Of a stretch of 64,000 nucleotides of DNA, positions 52,422 to 62,728 are shown one piece after another (the stretch's first letter is position 1; every line of letters starts with the position of its first letter). Origin of the DNA: Kordia sp. SMS9. Lineage in GTDB: Bacteria; Bacteroidota; Bacteroidia; Flavobacteriales; Flavobacteriaceae. The translations under genes were made by a program, and so were the position numbers. The notes beneath the pieces are model-generated. The model was not told where the DNA came from. It was given only the letters and a program-made list of their open reading frames with translations, and searched no databases. Location: positions 1,974,465 to 2,038,464 of the forward strand of contig NZ_CP031153.1 of NCBI RefSeq assembly GCF_003352465.1. Direction: 5' to 3'.

Positions 52422-52622
52422 ATGAAAAATGTAAAAGACATACAGGCACTAAAAACAATTACCATTGAAGAATTAAAAAGCTTTGATGGACTTGCTGATA
52501 TGTCTATACAAAAAGCCCAGCAGATCATACAAACACTTAAAGAACTATCATTATTAACACATAATATCGTTACCAAACATGAGCAATCTTCAACAATTTC
52601 AAAGCTTCGGAAAACGAAGTAA
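52422..52622 (+). CDS. Small protein encoded ahead of the recombinase
   Basis: The 66-residue protein (MKNVKDIQALKTITIEELKS, then LADMSIQKAQQIIQTLKEL) is helical and charged, with an arrangement suggestive of a helix-hairpin or HTH DNA-binding unit. Its last 44 bases overlap the start of the recombinase gene in another frame, so the two are translationally coupled. It may help recombinase expression or DNA binding. It is not a known family to me. Confidence 0.55.
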   Translation: MKNVKDIQALKTITIEELKSFDGLADMSIQKAQQIIQTLKELSLLTHNIVTKHEQSSTISKLRKTK

Positions 52623-54156
52623 CAAATCAGTTATTAATAACAATAAGGCAGTTATTTATACAAGAGTTTCAAGTGGAAAGCAAAAAGAAAATACAAGCCT
52701 AGAAACGCAACGAGAATATTGTACACTTTATGCAGAGCGGGCAAAGTTTGAAATAAGTGGATACTTTGGTGGCACAAACGAGAGCGCGAAAAATGATGAT
52801 AGAAAAGAGTATCAAAAGATGCTCACTTTTGTACTTCAAAAAAAAGTATCAAATATCATTGTATACAGTATTGATCGTTTTTCGCGTGCGGGTTCTTCTG
52901 CAATCACTACCGTTGAAAAATTAAAGGAAAAAGGAATCAACGTGATATCGGTAACACAACCCATGGACACCGAAACATCTACGGGTACATTCTTTCAAAA
53001 TCTCAACTTACTATTCAGTAAATATGATAATGACCAACGCAAAGAAAAAACAACTGCGGGAATGAAACAACGCCTTTTACAAGGATATTACATTGGAGTT
53101 GCGCCCTTGGGTTATACAAATGCTAGAGATAAACAAAACCGTCCTATTTTAATTCATAGTGAGAAAGCTAAACTTATACGCAAAGCATTTGAAAGGAAAG
53201 CAAACGAAAATATATCGAATGTTGAGATTATAAAACGCTTAAAGAAATACGGGTTAACGATACAAAAACAAAATATGACGCGTATATTTAGAAATCCCAT
53301 CTACTGCGGATTACTGGCAAATCGTTTACTTGATGGTAAGGTTGTCAAAGGAAATCATACCCCTATCGTATCAAAAGAATTATTCTTAAAAGTAAATAAT
53401 ATCAACACAGAAAAAAACGGTGTAAGAAGTAAACAAAGAAAGAACAATCCAAACTTACCAATGAGGGGATTTGTAAAGTGTGATGCATGCGGAAAACCGA
53501 TTACAGGATATACAGAAAAAAAATACAAGCTTGATTATTATAGATGTCATACAAAAGGGTGTTGTGGATATAGCCGTGCTGACAAACTAAATGAAAAGTT
53601 CAAAAACTTTTTGAGTACATTTCAAATAAATGAAAAATTCATAGCCCCCTTAAAGCTACAAATGAAGTATACCTTTGAATACTACAATGAATCAAATAAG
53701 GATGTTTTAGAGCAGTTAAAATACAATCACAAAGTTATCAAAGAAAGAATAGAAAATGTAGAGGAACGTTTTGTATATGGCGAAATAAACATGGAACTTT
53801 ACAACAAGTACATCAATAAATTAAAATTAGAAGAAGCGGAAATATTGAAAGAAATTGAAAATAGTAGTATTAAAAAGTCTAAGTTCAATTTACACGTTGA
53901 AAACTCATTAAAACTATTAACTAACTTACGGAATACGTGGGAGTTATCGAATTTTGTGATGAAACAAAAACTACAAAACCTATTGTTTCCTAACGGTATT
54001 CACTATAACCGCGAAAATGATAGTTATCTAAGTTTGGAACTGAATCCAGTATTAAGCTTAATAAATACATTATCAATTAGTTATAACAATATTAAAAGTA
54101 GCGCAAATACAAACGAAATGAAAAAGTTGCAAGAGGTAACAGCGAAGCGCGTCTAA
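52579..54156 (+). CDS. Large serine recombinase
   Basis: The 525-residue enzyme has an N-terminal resolvase domain with the catalytic Ser in YTRVSSGKQKENTSLETQ (about residues 28-45) and the IDRFSRAGSS motif. A recombinase domain follows (about 180-290: GVAPLGYTNARDKQNRP, NPIYCGLLANRL). A zinc beta-ribbon (CDACGKPITG, RCHTKGCCGYS) and a long coiled coil (about 380-440) complete the layout of phage-type integrases and the larger invertases. The gene ends four bases inside the trmH stop, so it sits exactly at the island border. It is the only recombinase here and likely moved this island or acts on the repeats upstream. Confidence 0.93.
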   Translation: MSNLQQFQSFGKRSNKSVINNNKAVIYTRVSSGKQKENTSLETQREYCTLYAERAKFEISGYFGGTNESAKNDDRKEYQKMLTFVLQKKVSNIIVYSIDRFSRAGSSAITTVEKLKEKGINVISVTQPMDTETSTGTFFQNLNLLFSKYDNDQRKEKTTAGMKQRLLQGYYIGVAPLGYTNARDKQNRPILIHSEKAKLIRKAFERKANENISNVEIIKRLKKYGLTIQKQNMTRIFRNPIYCGLLANRLLDGKVVKGNHTPIVSKELFLKVNNINTEKNGVRSKQRKNNPNLPMRGFVKCDACGKPITGYTEKKYKLDYYRCHTKGCCGYSRADKLNEKFKNFLSTFQINEKFIAPLKLQMKYTFEYYNESNKDVLEQLKYNHKVIKERIENVEERFVYGEINMELYNKYINKLKLEEAEILKEIENSSIKKSKFNLHVENSLKLLTNLRNTWELSNFVMKQKLQNLLFPNGIHYNRENDSYLSLELNPVLSLINTLSISYNNIKSSANTNEMKKLQEVTAKRV

Positions 54157-54683
54157 AGCGCCAGCTTCGAAAACACATCCCAAATCACCACACCCGCACT
54201 TACCGAAATATTCAACGAATGTTTCGTGCCAAATTGCGGAATTTCAATCACGTAATCACTGGCAGAAACCACTTCTTGTTGCACGCCTTTTACTTCATTT
54301 CCAAAAACCAATGCGTAGGTTGTTCCTTTTTGAGGATTGAATTTGTTCAGCATTACAGCGTTTTCGGCTTGTTCTATGGAAGCGACGTTTACATTATTTT
54401 CTTGCAGTTCTTTTACAAGTTGTAACGTATCTTCTCGGTATTCCCATGCAACGGAATCTGTAGAACCTAATGCTGTTCGGTGAATGTCTTTATGTGGCGG
54501 TTTTGCAGTAATTCCACACAAATAGATCTTTTCAATCAAAAAAGCATCACTCGTTCTAAAAACGGAGCCAATATTGTTTAAACTGCGAATATTATCCAAG
54601 ATAACAATAAGTCGTGTTTTTTGTGACGATTTGAATTCGTCCACACTCAATCTGTTCAATTCACTATTTTTGAGTTTTCTCAT
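54153..54683 (-). CDS. TrmH/SpoU-family RNA 2'-O-methyltransferase
   Basis: The 176-residue protein has the SPOUT knot motifs: motif 1 ILDNIRSLNNIGSVFRTSDAF, motif 2 ALVFGNEVKGV and motif 3 IEIPQFGTKHSLNISVSAGVVIWD. It transfers a methyl group from S-adenosylmethionine to ribose in tRNA or rRNA; the small size without a long N-terminal domain fits TrmH-like members. Its 3' end overlaps the serine recombinase stop by four bases, which implies the island border lies at or in this gene's end without visible loss of function (the motif 3 region is intact). Confidence 0.93.
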   Translation of the reverse strand: MRKLKNSELNRLSVDEFKSSQKTRLIVILDNIRSLNNIGSVFRTSDAFLIEKIYLCGITAKPPHKDIHRTALGSTDSVAWEYREDTLQLVKELQENNVNVASIEQAENAVMLNKFNPQKGTTYALVFGNEVKGVQQEVVSASDYVIEIPQFGTKHSLNISVSAGVVIWDVFSKLAL

Positions 54684-54928
54684 AGATACTTCCTAAGTTT
54701 TACTTGAATTTACTTAAATTCGCAATGAACTCATTTGGACTTTTAGGATTTAAGTGAAAATTAGGAATTTTAAGTTCTGTTGAAGTATTTTTTTAATTTC
54801 ATAGTAGCGCTACGGAACTCAAAAAAGACAAAAACAGGTTTTAAAAGAACAATTTTTTAGCAAATACGAAAAGTGCAAGTGAGTTCAATTTATAATTTCT
54901 GCAAAAATAACATTAAAAATAGCAAACA

Positions 54929-57538
54929 TTGGCAAAAAGTAGCGCGAAAAAAGTAACTCCGTTAATGAAGCAATACAACGGCATCAAAACCAAATATCCT
55001 GATGCAATGTTGTTATTTCGAGTGGGCGATTTTTATGAAACGTTTGGAGAAGATGCTGTGAAAGCTGCGAATATTTTAGGAATTGTACAAACCTATCGAA
55101 ACAATGGTGGCGAAAATGTAGAACTTGCAGGATTTCCACATCACTCCTTAAACACCTATTTGCCAAAGCTAGTCAAAGCGGGCGAAAGAGTTGCCATTTG
55201 CGATCAATTGGAAGATCCGAAACAGACTAAAAAGATTGTAAAACGCGGTGTCACCGAATTGGTCACGCCAGGCGTAGCTTTTAATGACGAAGTTTTACAA
55301 GCTAAAACCAATAACTTTTTGTGTGCCATTCACTATGGAAAAAAGTGGTTGGGAATTTCTTTTTTAGATGTGTCTACAGGAGAATTTATGACGACGCAAG
55401 GTTCCGCAGAATACATTGATAAGCTGTTGCAAAACTTTAAACCGAGCGAAATTTTAATTCCGAAACAGAAAAAGCGGGAATTTGCAGATACGTTTGGAAG
55501 CAATCATCACGTGTTTTTTTTGGAAGATTGGGTATTTAAGTCCGATTTTGCCGAAGAAAAACTCATCACACACTTTGATACAAGTTCGCTAAAAGGGTTT
55601 GGCATAGAAGATTTACAAGAAGGAATTATTGCTTCTGGTGCCGTGTTGTATTACTTATCGGAAACGCGCCATAACAAACTACAACACATTACGTCCATTG
55701 CGCGTATTGCCGAAGATGCGTATGTGTGGATGGATCGTTTTACCGTGCGAAATTTGGAATTGTATGCTTCTACCGCGTTCAACGCAATTACGTTGTTGGA
55801 TGTAATTGACAAAACGATTTCTCCAATGGGCGGACGTTTGTTGAAACGTTGGTTAGCCTTGCCATTAAAAAATAGTCAGCAAATAAAACAGCGACATGAA
55901 GTTGTAAATCATCTGTTGCAAGAAAAAGGGGAACTGGAGAAAATTCAGCATCATATCAAACAAATTAGTGATATTGAACGTTTAATTTCTAAAGTTGCTA
56001 CAGGTAAAATCTCGCCAAGAGAAGTCATTCAACTGAAAAACTCCTTGGAAGCCATTGTTCCGATCAAACAAATTACAAGTCACAGTAAAAACGAAGCGAT
56101 CAAGGTCATTGGCGACACGATTCATGAATGTGAGTTGCTTCGCTCCAAAATAAAAGAAACTTTAAACGAGGACGCGCCCGTCAATATTTTGAAAGGAAAT
56201 GCCATTGCGAGCGGTTATTCGGACAAGTTAGACGAATTGCGCGGGATTGCCTTTTCAGGGAAAGATTATTTGGATAAAATGCTGGAACGCGAATGTGCCG
56301 CAACGGGAATTCCATCGTTAAAAATCGCGTCAAACAATGTGTTTGGTTATTATATTGAAGTCCGAAATACGCACAAAGCCAAAGTTCCAGAAGCGTGGAC
56401 GCGTAAGCAAACCTTGGTGAATGCCGAGCGTTATATTACGGAAGAACTGAAAGAATACGAAACGAAGATTTTGGATGCTGAAGAAAAAATTGCGCAGATT
56501 GAACAAGAGTTGTTTGCGTATTTGGTCGTTTGGATCAATCAGTACATTAAAGCCGTGCAGCAAAATGCAAATATCATAGCGAAGTTAGATTGTCTCTGCG
56601 GATTTGCAACGTTGGCAAAAGCAAATAGTTATGTATATCCGCAAATGGACGATTCGTTTGATTTAGAGATTAAAAACGGACGTCATCCTGTGATTGAAAA
56701 ACAATTACCAATCGGGGAAAAATACATTGCAAACGATGTCTATCTCGATCGTGATGCGCAACAAATCATTATGATTACTGGACCGAATATGAGTGGTAAA
56801 TCGGCGATATTACGTCAAACTGCCTTAATTGTTCTCTTAGCACAAATGGGAAGTTTTGTGCCCGCAGATTCCGCGAGAATCGGTTTGGTCGATAAAATTT
56901 TTACGAGAGTAGGAGCGAGTGATAATATTTCGATGGGCGAATCGACTTTTATGGTAGAAATGAACGAAACGGCTTCTATTTTGAATAATATTTCAGAGCG
57001 AAGTTTGGTGTTGTTGGATGAAATTGGTCGCGGAACGAGTACGTATGACGGAATTTCGATTGCGTGGGCAATTTCAGAATATTTGCATGAACATCCTTCG
57101 CGAGCGAAAACTTTATTTGCCACACATTATCATGAATTGAATGAAATGACGGAAATTTTTGATCGCATCAAGAATTACAACGTTTCTGTAAAAGAATTGA
57201 AAGATAACGTGATATTCTTGCGTAAATTGGTTAAAGGTGGAAGCGAACACAGTTTCGGAATTCATGTGGCAAAAATGGCAGGAATGCCACAGCAAGTCAT
57301 TCACAAAGCCAATAAGATACTGAAACGCTTAGAAAAATCGCATTCGAGTGAAGAATTGGCGGACGATTTAAAAAGTGTAGAAAACGACATGCAACTCAGT
57401 TTTTTCAATATGGACGATCCGTTATTGGAAGAAATCAAAGAAGAAATTTTGATGACCGACATTGATACCTTAACGCCTGTGGAAGCCTTGATGAAGCTCA
57501 ATGAAATTAAACGTATGTTGCAGCGAAAAAAAAAGTAA
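54929..57538 (+). CDS. mutS: DNA mismatch repair protein MutS
   Basis: The 869-residue ATPase recognises mismatches. The mismatch-binding N-terminal domain has the Phe-X-Glu motif in [14 protein letters not shown]. Connector, core and clamp follow. The ATPase has Walker [10 protein letters not shown], the SIFMVE-like [11 protein letters not shown], Walker [17 protein letters not shown] and the ATHYHEL switch. The frame has no ATG before the conserved core start; TTG at 54929 ([17 protein letters not shown]) matches the family N-terminus. An ATG at 54965 would remove 12 residues. It stands between trmH and two tRNA genes. Confidence 0.97.
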   Translation: MAKSSAKKVTPLMKQYNGIKTKYPDAMLLFRVGDFYETFGEDAVKAANILGIVQTYRNNGGENVELAGFPHHSLNTYLPKLVKAGERVAICDQLEDPKQTKKIVKRGVTELVTPGVAFNDEVLQAKTNNFLCAIHYGKKWLGISFLDVSTGEFMTTQGSAEYIDKLLQNFKPSEILIPKQKKREFADTFGSNHHVFFLEDWVFKSDFAEEKLITHFDTSSLKGFGIEDLQEGIIASGAVLYYLSETRHNKLQHITSIARIAEDAYVWMDRFTVRNLELYASTAFNAITLLDVIDKTISPMGGRLLKRWLALPLKNSQQIKQRHEVVNHLLQEKGELEKIQHHIKQISDIERLISKVATGKISPREVIQLKNSLEAIVPIKQITSHSKNEAIKVIGDTIHECELLRSKIKETLNEDAPVNILKGNAIASGYSDKLDELRGIAFSGKDYLDKMLERECAATGIPSLKIASNNVFGYYIEVRNTHKAKVPEAWTRKQTLVNAERYITEELKEYETKILDAEEKIAQIEQELFAYLVVWINQYIKAVQQNANIIAKLDCLCGFATLAKANSYVYPQMDDSFDLEIKNGRHPVIEKQLPIGEKYIANDVYLDRDAQQIIMITGPNMSGKSAILRQTALIVLLAQMGSFVPADSARIGLVDKIFTRVGASDNISMGESTFMVEMNETASILNNISERSLVLLDEIGRGTSTYDGISIAWAISEYLHEHPSRAKTLFATHYHELNEMTEIFDRIKNYNVSVKELKDNVIFLRKLVKGGSEHSFGIHVAKMAGMPQQVIHKANKILKRLEKSHSSEELADDLKSVENDMQLSFFNMDDPLLEEIKEEILMTDIDTLTPVEALMKLNEIKRMLQRKKK

Positions 57539-57663
57539 TTGATAACGAGCGTATTATAAAATAATTCATTCTTTTTTTTGAAAACGTTTTGGTATTAAAA
57601 GAAATGTGTTAAATTTGCATCCGCAATACAGCAATAGTATTGTACGTTCATTTAAAACAAACT

Positions 57664-57736
57664 GCGAAAATAGCTCAGCTGGTAGAGCGCAACCTTGCCA
57701 AGGTTGAGGTCGCGGGTTCGAGCCCCGTTTTTCGCT
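57664..57736 (+). tRNA. tRNA-Gly (anticodon GCC)
   Basis: A 73-base cloverleaf: acceptor GCGAAAA/TTTTCGC, D-arm with AGCTGGTAGA, anticodon stem CAACC/GGTTG around TTGCCAA (anticodon GCC), and the T-loop GGTTCGAGC. CCA is not encoded. Confidence 0.96.
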
Positions 57737-57752
57737 CATATACATATACCAA

Positions 57753-57836
57753 GCTCGAGTGGTGGAATTGGTAGACACGTTGGACTTAAAATCCAATGAC
57801 CCTTGGGTCGTGCGGGTTCAAGTCCCGCCTCGAGTA
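57753..57836 (+). tRNA. tRNA-Leu (anticodon TAA)
   Basis: An 84-base class II tRNA: acceptor GCTCGAG/CTCGAGT (one G-T pair), D-arm with AATTGGTAGACACG, anticodon stem TTGGA/TCCAA around CTTAAAA (anticodon TAA), variable arm TGACCCTTGGGTCGT, and the T-loop GGTTCAAGTCCC. CCA is not encoded. It lies 16 bases after tRNA-Gly. Confidence 0.96.
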
Positions 57837-57843
57837 CTGTAAG

Positions 57844-57874
57844 AAAGCCGAAGTTTTAAACTTCGGCTTTTTTT
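57844..57874 (+). terminator. Rho-independent terminator of the tRNA pair
   Basis: AAAGCCGAAGTTT pairs with AAACTTCGGCTTT around one base, followed by a T run. Confidence 0.95.
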
Positions 57875-57993
57875 GTTTGGGTACAACATAGGTACAACAT
57901 TTTGGATTTATATTATTCTTTTCAATAAAGCTTTTGTTTTCTTCAAATAGAAGAAATTATACAAATCAAAAATTGTGTTTTGTAAGTAATTAC

Positions 57994-58008
57994 GTGACAA
58001 TAAGTCAC
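57994..58008. promoter_or_regulatory. GTGAC-N5-GTCAC palindrome before the SIR2 gene
   Basis: Perfect five-base arms around AATAA, 42 bases before the SIR2-domain start codon. It is a plausible operator for a dimeric regulator. No regulator gene is adjacent. Confidence 0.5.
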
Positions 58009-58049
58009 ATAAGTTTTTTATGGCTTATTTTTTGTCATTTTAGTTATTA

Positions 58050-61000
58050 ATGAAAAAAAATAGGTTTAATAATCAAGTTGCCTCTATTAAAGAAGCTGTT
58101 GATACAGATAGGTTGGTGGTATTTGCTGGTGCTGGAGTCTCAAAAGATTCAGGAATACCATTGTGGAGGGAATTGGAAAAAGGCATTGAAAGTCATTTAA
58201 ATGAAACACTTTATGAAAGTGATGCTTTAAAAATAGCTCAAATGCTCTACAATGAAAAAGGTGAGAAAGAGTACAATGATATCATAAAAAAAATACTGTT
58301 CAAAAATAAATCATCTTATAATCCTCTTCATGAGATACTTTTTGAATTAAATCCTCAACACATTATTACAACTAATTACGATGACTATTTTGAGACAGTA
58401 ATCTATGATAATGGACTACCTTTTTCAACAGTTTCTAAAGATCAGGATGTTCCCTATGCTAGACATAAAAAGCTTCTATTAAAATATCATGGAGATTTTG
58501 AAAACCATAATATCGTACTTAAAGAAAATGACTATCTGCAGTTTTCAAAAAATCACACTTTAAAAGAAGTGTTCGTAAAGGCTTTGTTTAGTAATAAGGT
58601 TGTTTTATTTGTTGGTTACAGTGTTTCTGATCCTAACCTAAAAATTCTTATCAAAGATATTCAGCATATTCTCAAAAAACATTATCAAAGAGCTTATCTA
58701 CTTACTACTAAAACAGATGTAAGTATCACTGAAATAAAATATTTTGAAAATCTTGGAATTAATATAATTGTGCAGGATAGTAGTATTAATATAAAACTAT
58801 CTAATAAACCACAATTGTCTAATATAGGTTTAAAAGTCTATTCTCAATTGGAGTATATAAGAGACTTTAATGTATATAACTATAGGAATTTATGTGATGA
58901 CTATAGCTTAGAAGATAACAAAGTAAAAAAATCAAGAATTATTAATGACCTCTATAATTCTATTTTACGATTCCATTACTTGAGAGTCTTACCTCAAAAA
59001 ACTTTAGCAAATTTATACCCCATTTATAAAGATGCAAGATCAAAAGCGGCATATCTTATTAGAGGAGCTACTCTAAATACTTTTAACAAAGAATTATATC
59101 AGTTAATATCTGATTACAGTGGGTATGATGATGATAATTTTTCTAGTGAAGATAAGGAAAAATTAAATTACTCTCTCTCAAGGATAGGTATGTCTGGGTT
59201 ATATTCTTTAGGCAGGGTCGATATGCCAGACTCTTGGGGTTCTTATGCCGCTGAGGAAGAAACAGATATTCTTTCTAAGATTAAAGTTGACCATAATTGT
59301 AAATGTATTGACTGTACTTTAAACAGCTTTGATTATTCTAGGGCTTTAGAAAAAATATTTAAGTATGTTATTACTGATAAGACTACTCTATGGGATGATC
59401 TTATTTATTATCATGGTCTGTATAGAGTTAGAGATTATTACAAATCATATTTAGCACTAAAGGATATAATCCTAAAGGCTAATAGATTAAATAGATTAGA
59501 TGTTAGTTTTATAGCTAAGTATAATATCAAAAGATTAAAATGGGCTATTCCTGAAGAGTATATTTATGGGAGAATGAATTATAATGACATTAGAGCTATT
59601 GAATCAGAGATAGAAAAAATTGATTTAAATGAGGAACTTGATAAAGCTAAATATTTTGTAGATAAAGATGTATTTGATCTATTAATAGAAATAAAGGATG
59701 GGGCTTACATACAGAGACTATGTAATGAAATTGATGAAATTTTTATAAAGGTTCCCAAAACAGTAGAAAGTATAGAAAATGGAGGTTCGCATAGTAGCAA
59801 TGTATTTAATAACTTACATAGAAGCGTAAAAAAACTTAAAGACTTTTTAGAACTAAATTTTATTCTTGGTAATGGCTTTTCTCCAATAGAGTCTACATTA
59901 AGAAAATCTATTGAAACTTTTATTTTAGGCTATTACTTGAAGGATTTTGCAGAGATTAGGAAACATAATTTTAGGGTGTCTCATATACAAACCTTTGATT
60001 TATTTATGTTTAATCTACTGGTGGAAGACTCTAATCCAAAAGAAATAATCCGTGTATTAGAAAAGTACGAGATAAAAAATATAGAGGTAGAGAGCAAAAG
60101 TTTAGGCAAAATATGTTTTCGAATTAATAACTTTTTTAAATCTAGTTATACAATATCTAGGCACTTTGATAACAAACCTAGAAAGAATGAAATATTTATT
60201 TCTACTGTAACTCAAAATGAAAGCTTTCAGAAAAAGTTAAAAAGTAAATTTAATACTATATGCGTAATTATGGCATATTTTGAATTCACAAAAGAGCAGT
60301 TTAAAATTTTATATAGTAATCTTAATTACTTCATTGAATTTATGAATTTTAATGAAAGAGATTTTGACTTTTTTGCAAAAATAATAGAGAAAAAAAGTAA
60401 AATAATAGATACAGAATACTTAAATAAAACAGTCCAAATATTTGATAAAAAAAATATTATCAATAATTCGTATGTAGCTCTTTTAGATGCTCTAAAGAAA
60501 AAAGATAAGAACTATGAACATAGGAGTATTTCCGTTGAAACTCTTGATTTAGATAAGCTTCATTTTGATATTTCAATTGTTTACAAAGTAGTTAATAGAG
60601 ACAAAAAGAAAATTCTAAAAAAACGCATTGAAGAAAAATTAGAGGAAGCACCTGACTTGCAGATGTATTATATTGCAATTAAACAAAAAATACTCTCAAG
60701 TAAAAAGGTTAAGAATAAATATAAAGGTTTTATAGTTAAGAATTTGGAAGTTGAGTTAGCTGAACAGGGTACTAATAATGAACTATTTCAATTTAAAATA
60801 AAGCAGTTTTTTGATTTGGTAAATATAGGTTTTTTAGACATCGAAAATATTGATATAGATAATATTAGCGAAGAAAGATTTAAGTTCTTATTGAATCCAG
60901 AGGGATATGATCCAAAAAAATTTGATGTGAATTGGTTGAAATTCTATAATTGGGATTCATATAGCAAAAGATATGCTGATATAGAATATATTGAATTAGC

Positions 61001-61079
61001 TATTCAAGAGTCTTTACGAGAAAAGTTTGATAAGAATTTAGGTGAATTTTATTTTAAGATGAGAAAATATAAATCATAA
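58050..61079 (+). CDS. SIR2-domain protein, probable single-gene anti-phage NADase
   Basis: The 1009-residue protein has an N-terminal SIR2 domain (about 20-245): the NAD-binding FAGAGVS (25-31), TTNYDD with Asn109, the KYHGDF catalytic His147, and FVGYSVSDPN. The remaining 760 residues are helical and Lys/Asn-rich, with a Cys cluster near residue 415 (NCKCIDC) as seen in other defence SIR2 proteins. Length and layout fit the DSR2-type single-protein defence, in which phage-protein binding triggers NAD+ depletion. That comparison is from family knowledge, not from alignment. It lies directly downstream of the tRNA pair, has more AT-rich wording than mutS, and has no partner gene. Other SIR2-based systems remain possible. 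Confidence 0.82.
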   Translation: MKKNRFNNQVASIKEAVDTDRLVVFAGAGVSKDSGIPLWRELEKGIESHLNETLYESDALKIAQMLYNEKGEKEYNDIIKKILFKNKSSYNPLHEILFELNPQHIITTNYDDYFETVIYDNGLPFSTVSKDQDVPYARHKKLLLKYHGDFENHNIVLKENDYLQFSKNHTLKEVFVKALFSNKVVLFVGYSVSDPNLKILIKDIQHILKKHYQRAYLLTTKTDVSITEIKYFENLGINIIVQDSSINIKLSNKPQLSNIGLKVYSQLEYIRDFNVYNYRNLCDDYSLEDNKVKKSRIINDLYNSILRFHYLRVLPQKTLANLYPIYKDARSKAAYLIRGATLNTFNKELYQLISDYSGYDDDNFSSEDKEKLNYSLSRIGMSGLYSLGRVDMPDSWGSYAAEEETDILSKIKVDHNCKCIDCTLNSFDYSRALEKIFKYVITDKTTLWDDLIYYHGLYRVRDYYKSYLALKDIILKANRLNRLDVSFIAKYNIKRLKWAIPEEYIYGRMNYNDIRAIESEIEKIDLNEELDKAKYFVDKDVFDLLIEIKDGAYIQRLCNEIDEIFIKVPKTVESIENGGSHSSNVFNNLHRSVKKLKDFLELNFILGNGFSPIESTLRKSIETFILGYYLKDFAEIRKHNFRVSHIQTFDLFMFNLLVEDSNPKEIIRVLEKYEIKNIEVESKSLGKICFRINNFFKSSYTISRHFDNKPRKNEIFISTVTQNESFQKKLKSKFNTICVIMAYFEFTKEQFKILYSNLNYFIEFMNFNERDFDFFAKIIEKKSKIIDTEYLNKTVQIFDKKNIINNSYVALLDALKKKDKNYEHRSISVETLDLDKLHFDISIVYKVVNRDKKKILKKRIEEKLEEAPDLQMYYIAIKQKILSSKKVKNKYKGFIVKNLEVELAEQGTNNELFQFKIKQFFDLVNIGFLDIENIDIDNISEERFKFLLNPEGYDPKKFDVNWLKFYNWDSYSKRYADIEYIELAIQESLREKFDKNLGEFYFKMRKYKS

Positions 61080-61157
61080 TTGTTTATTGTACCATTTTAG
61101 ACATTAAAATTTAATCCGGTTTTTAATCATCACTAACTTCACGAATGTTTTTATCGA

Positions 61158-62639
61158 TTAATGGATAATTAGTTTTGAATATCTTTTGCGTTTGTCTGTA
61201 AAGATTTGGACAAAGTAAAGTCCCTTTGAAAAATCAGAGACTTTATATCTTGAGCTAGATTTGTAATCTTCAATTAGTCTACCGTGAATATCATATATTT
61301 TTACAAACTCTATATTTTCGCTCAAGCCTTTGAGTATAAAATAATCTTGTGTTGGGTTTGGATAAAGGGCGACAGTTTCTAAATCAAAATCATCATTTGA
61401 TAGAGGAGAACTGTTAAATTCATAGACTCTGACATGCCCTGCATTTGCAGCTACTCCATCATTTAGATGTGAGCCAATAGCAACTCGATTGCCAGCTCCA
61501 TCAAGACTAACGGAATATCCTGATTGGCTATCAAAGAAAGCTTCTCCGTCAATATCTTGACCTAATTGATCCCATTGACCTTGCTCAAATTCATATATGC
61601 GTACATGACCAGAATTCGCAATACTACCATCATTATACCGTGCACCGATCGCAATACGATTTCCAATGTCATTAATGCTTACTGACCAACCAGACCAATC
61701 ATTAATAGCCTCACCGTCGATATCTTGTCCTAATTGACTCCAGTTGTTGTTATCAAATTCAAAAACCCGAGCATGACCAGAACCAAAACCATTTCCATCA
61801 TTAACATATGCGCCAATGATTACTCGGCTTCCATCTGCATTGAGACTAACCGAATGTCCTGAAAAATCATCAATGGCTTCGCCGTCAATATCCTGCCCAA
61901 TTTGTACCCAGCCTGAGTTATTAAATTCAAAAACTCTAACATGACCAGCAAAAGAAGAGCCGCCAGCATTATATCTTGCACCAATGGCTACTCTGTTCCC
62001 ATTATCACTTAGGCTTATTGACCATCCTGACCGATCTGTTGCTACTTCACCATTAATGCTAGAACCTAATTGTTGCCATGCATTGTTTACTAACTCAAAA
62101 ATTCTAACGTTTCCTGCATTTACTCCACCATTGTCATTAAATGGTGCGCCAATCGCTACACGATTTCCATTAGCACTTAGGCTAACTGAATATCCAGACT
62201 GATCTTCAACAGCTTCACCATCTATATCTTGTCCTAATTGAACCCAATCATTATTATCATATTGATATACCCTTACATGACCTGAATTAAATACACCACC
62301 ATCATTATAGCGTGCACCAATTGCTACACAGTTTCCGTCTGAATTAAGGCTTACTGACCATCCTGAAAAATCTAAAGTAGCCTCACCGTTTATATTTGAT
62401 CCTAGTTGTACCCAACTTCCATTAACTACTTCATAAATTTTTACATGACCTGCTTCGCTACCATTCCCATCATTTAATTGTGCTCCAACTGCTACACGGT
62501 TACCGTCTGCACTTAAACTCACAGAATAACCAGATTGATCACCAAAAGCCTCTCCATCTATGTCCTGACCAATTTGTGAAAATTGTGAAAAGCCTAATAA
62601 TGGAAAAATGAGAACAATAATTATTAGTATTTGCTTCAT
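61158..62639 (-). CDS. T9SS-secreted seven-repeat protein (probable beta-propeller)
   Basis: The 493-residue protein has a signal peptide (MKQILIIIVLIFPLLGFSQ). Seven repeats of about 54 residues follow, each starting like WVQLGQDIDGEA, then DQSGYSVSLSADGNRVAIGA, and ending GHVRVYEF. The C-terminus is a T9SS type A sorting domain (VALYPNPTQDYFILKG, VKIYDIHGRLIED, SKGLYFVQIFTDKRK). Seven such FG-GAP-like units suggest a seven-bladed propeller exposed on the surface. The DNA repeats themselves make the locus prone to copy-number change. The start at 62639 gives the direct signal peptide. It is convergent with the SIR2 gene. Confidence 0.88.
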   Translation of the reverse strand: MKQILIIIVLIFPLLGFSQFSQIGQDIDGEAFGDQSGYSVSLSADGNRVAVGAQLNDGNGSEAGHVKIYEVVNGSWVQLGSNINGEATLDFSGWSVSLNSDGNCVAIGARYNDGGVFNSGHVRVYQYDNNDWVQLGQDIDGEAVEDQSGYSVSLSANGNRVAIGAPFNDNGGVNAGNVRIFELVNNAWQQLGSSINGEVATDRSGWSISLSDNGNRVAIGARYNAGGSSFAGHVRVFEFNNSGWVQIGQDIDGEAIDDFSGHSVSLNADGSRVIIGAYVNDGNGFGSGHARVFEFDNNNWSQLGQDIDGEAINDWSGWSVSINDIGNRIAIGARYNDGSIANSGHVRIYEFEQGQWDQLGQDIDGEAFFDSQSGYSVSLDGAGNRVAIGSHLNDGVAANAGHVRVYEFNSSPLSNDDFDLETVALYPNPTQDYFILKGLSENIEFVKIYDIHGRLIEDYKSSSRYKVSDFSKGLYFVQIFTDKRKRYSKLIIH

Positions 62640-62728
62640 AACTTTTTTGCTGAAATTCAACTAATGAAGTTAATAAGAATAGATTTGAAATCCTTACGGG
62701 TTTCCTTATTATAAAACAAATAATTAAT

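Noticed and set aside
34362..54176. CTTC(A/G)AAAACAC as island attachment sites
   Set aside because: Eleven of twelve bases in AT-rich DNA can arise by chance; kept only as a remark in the island finding.
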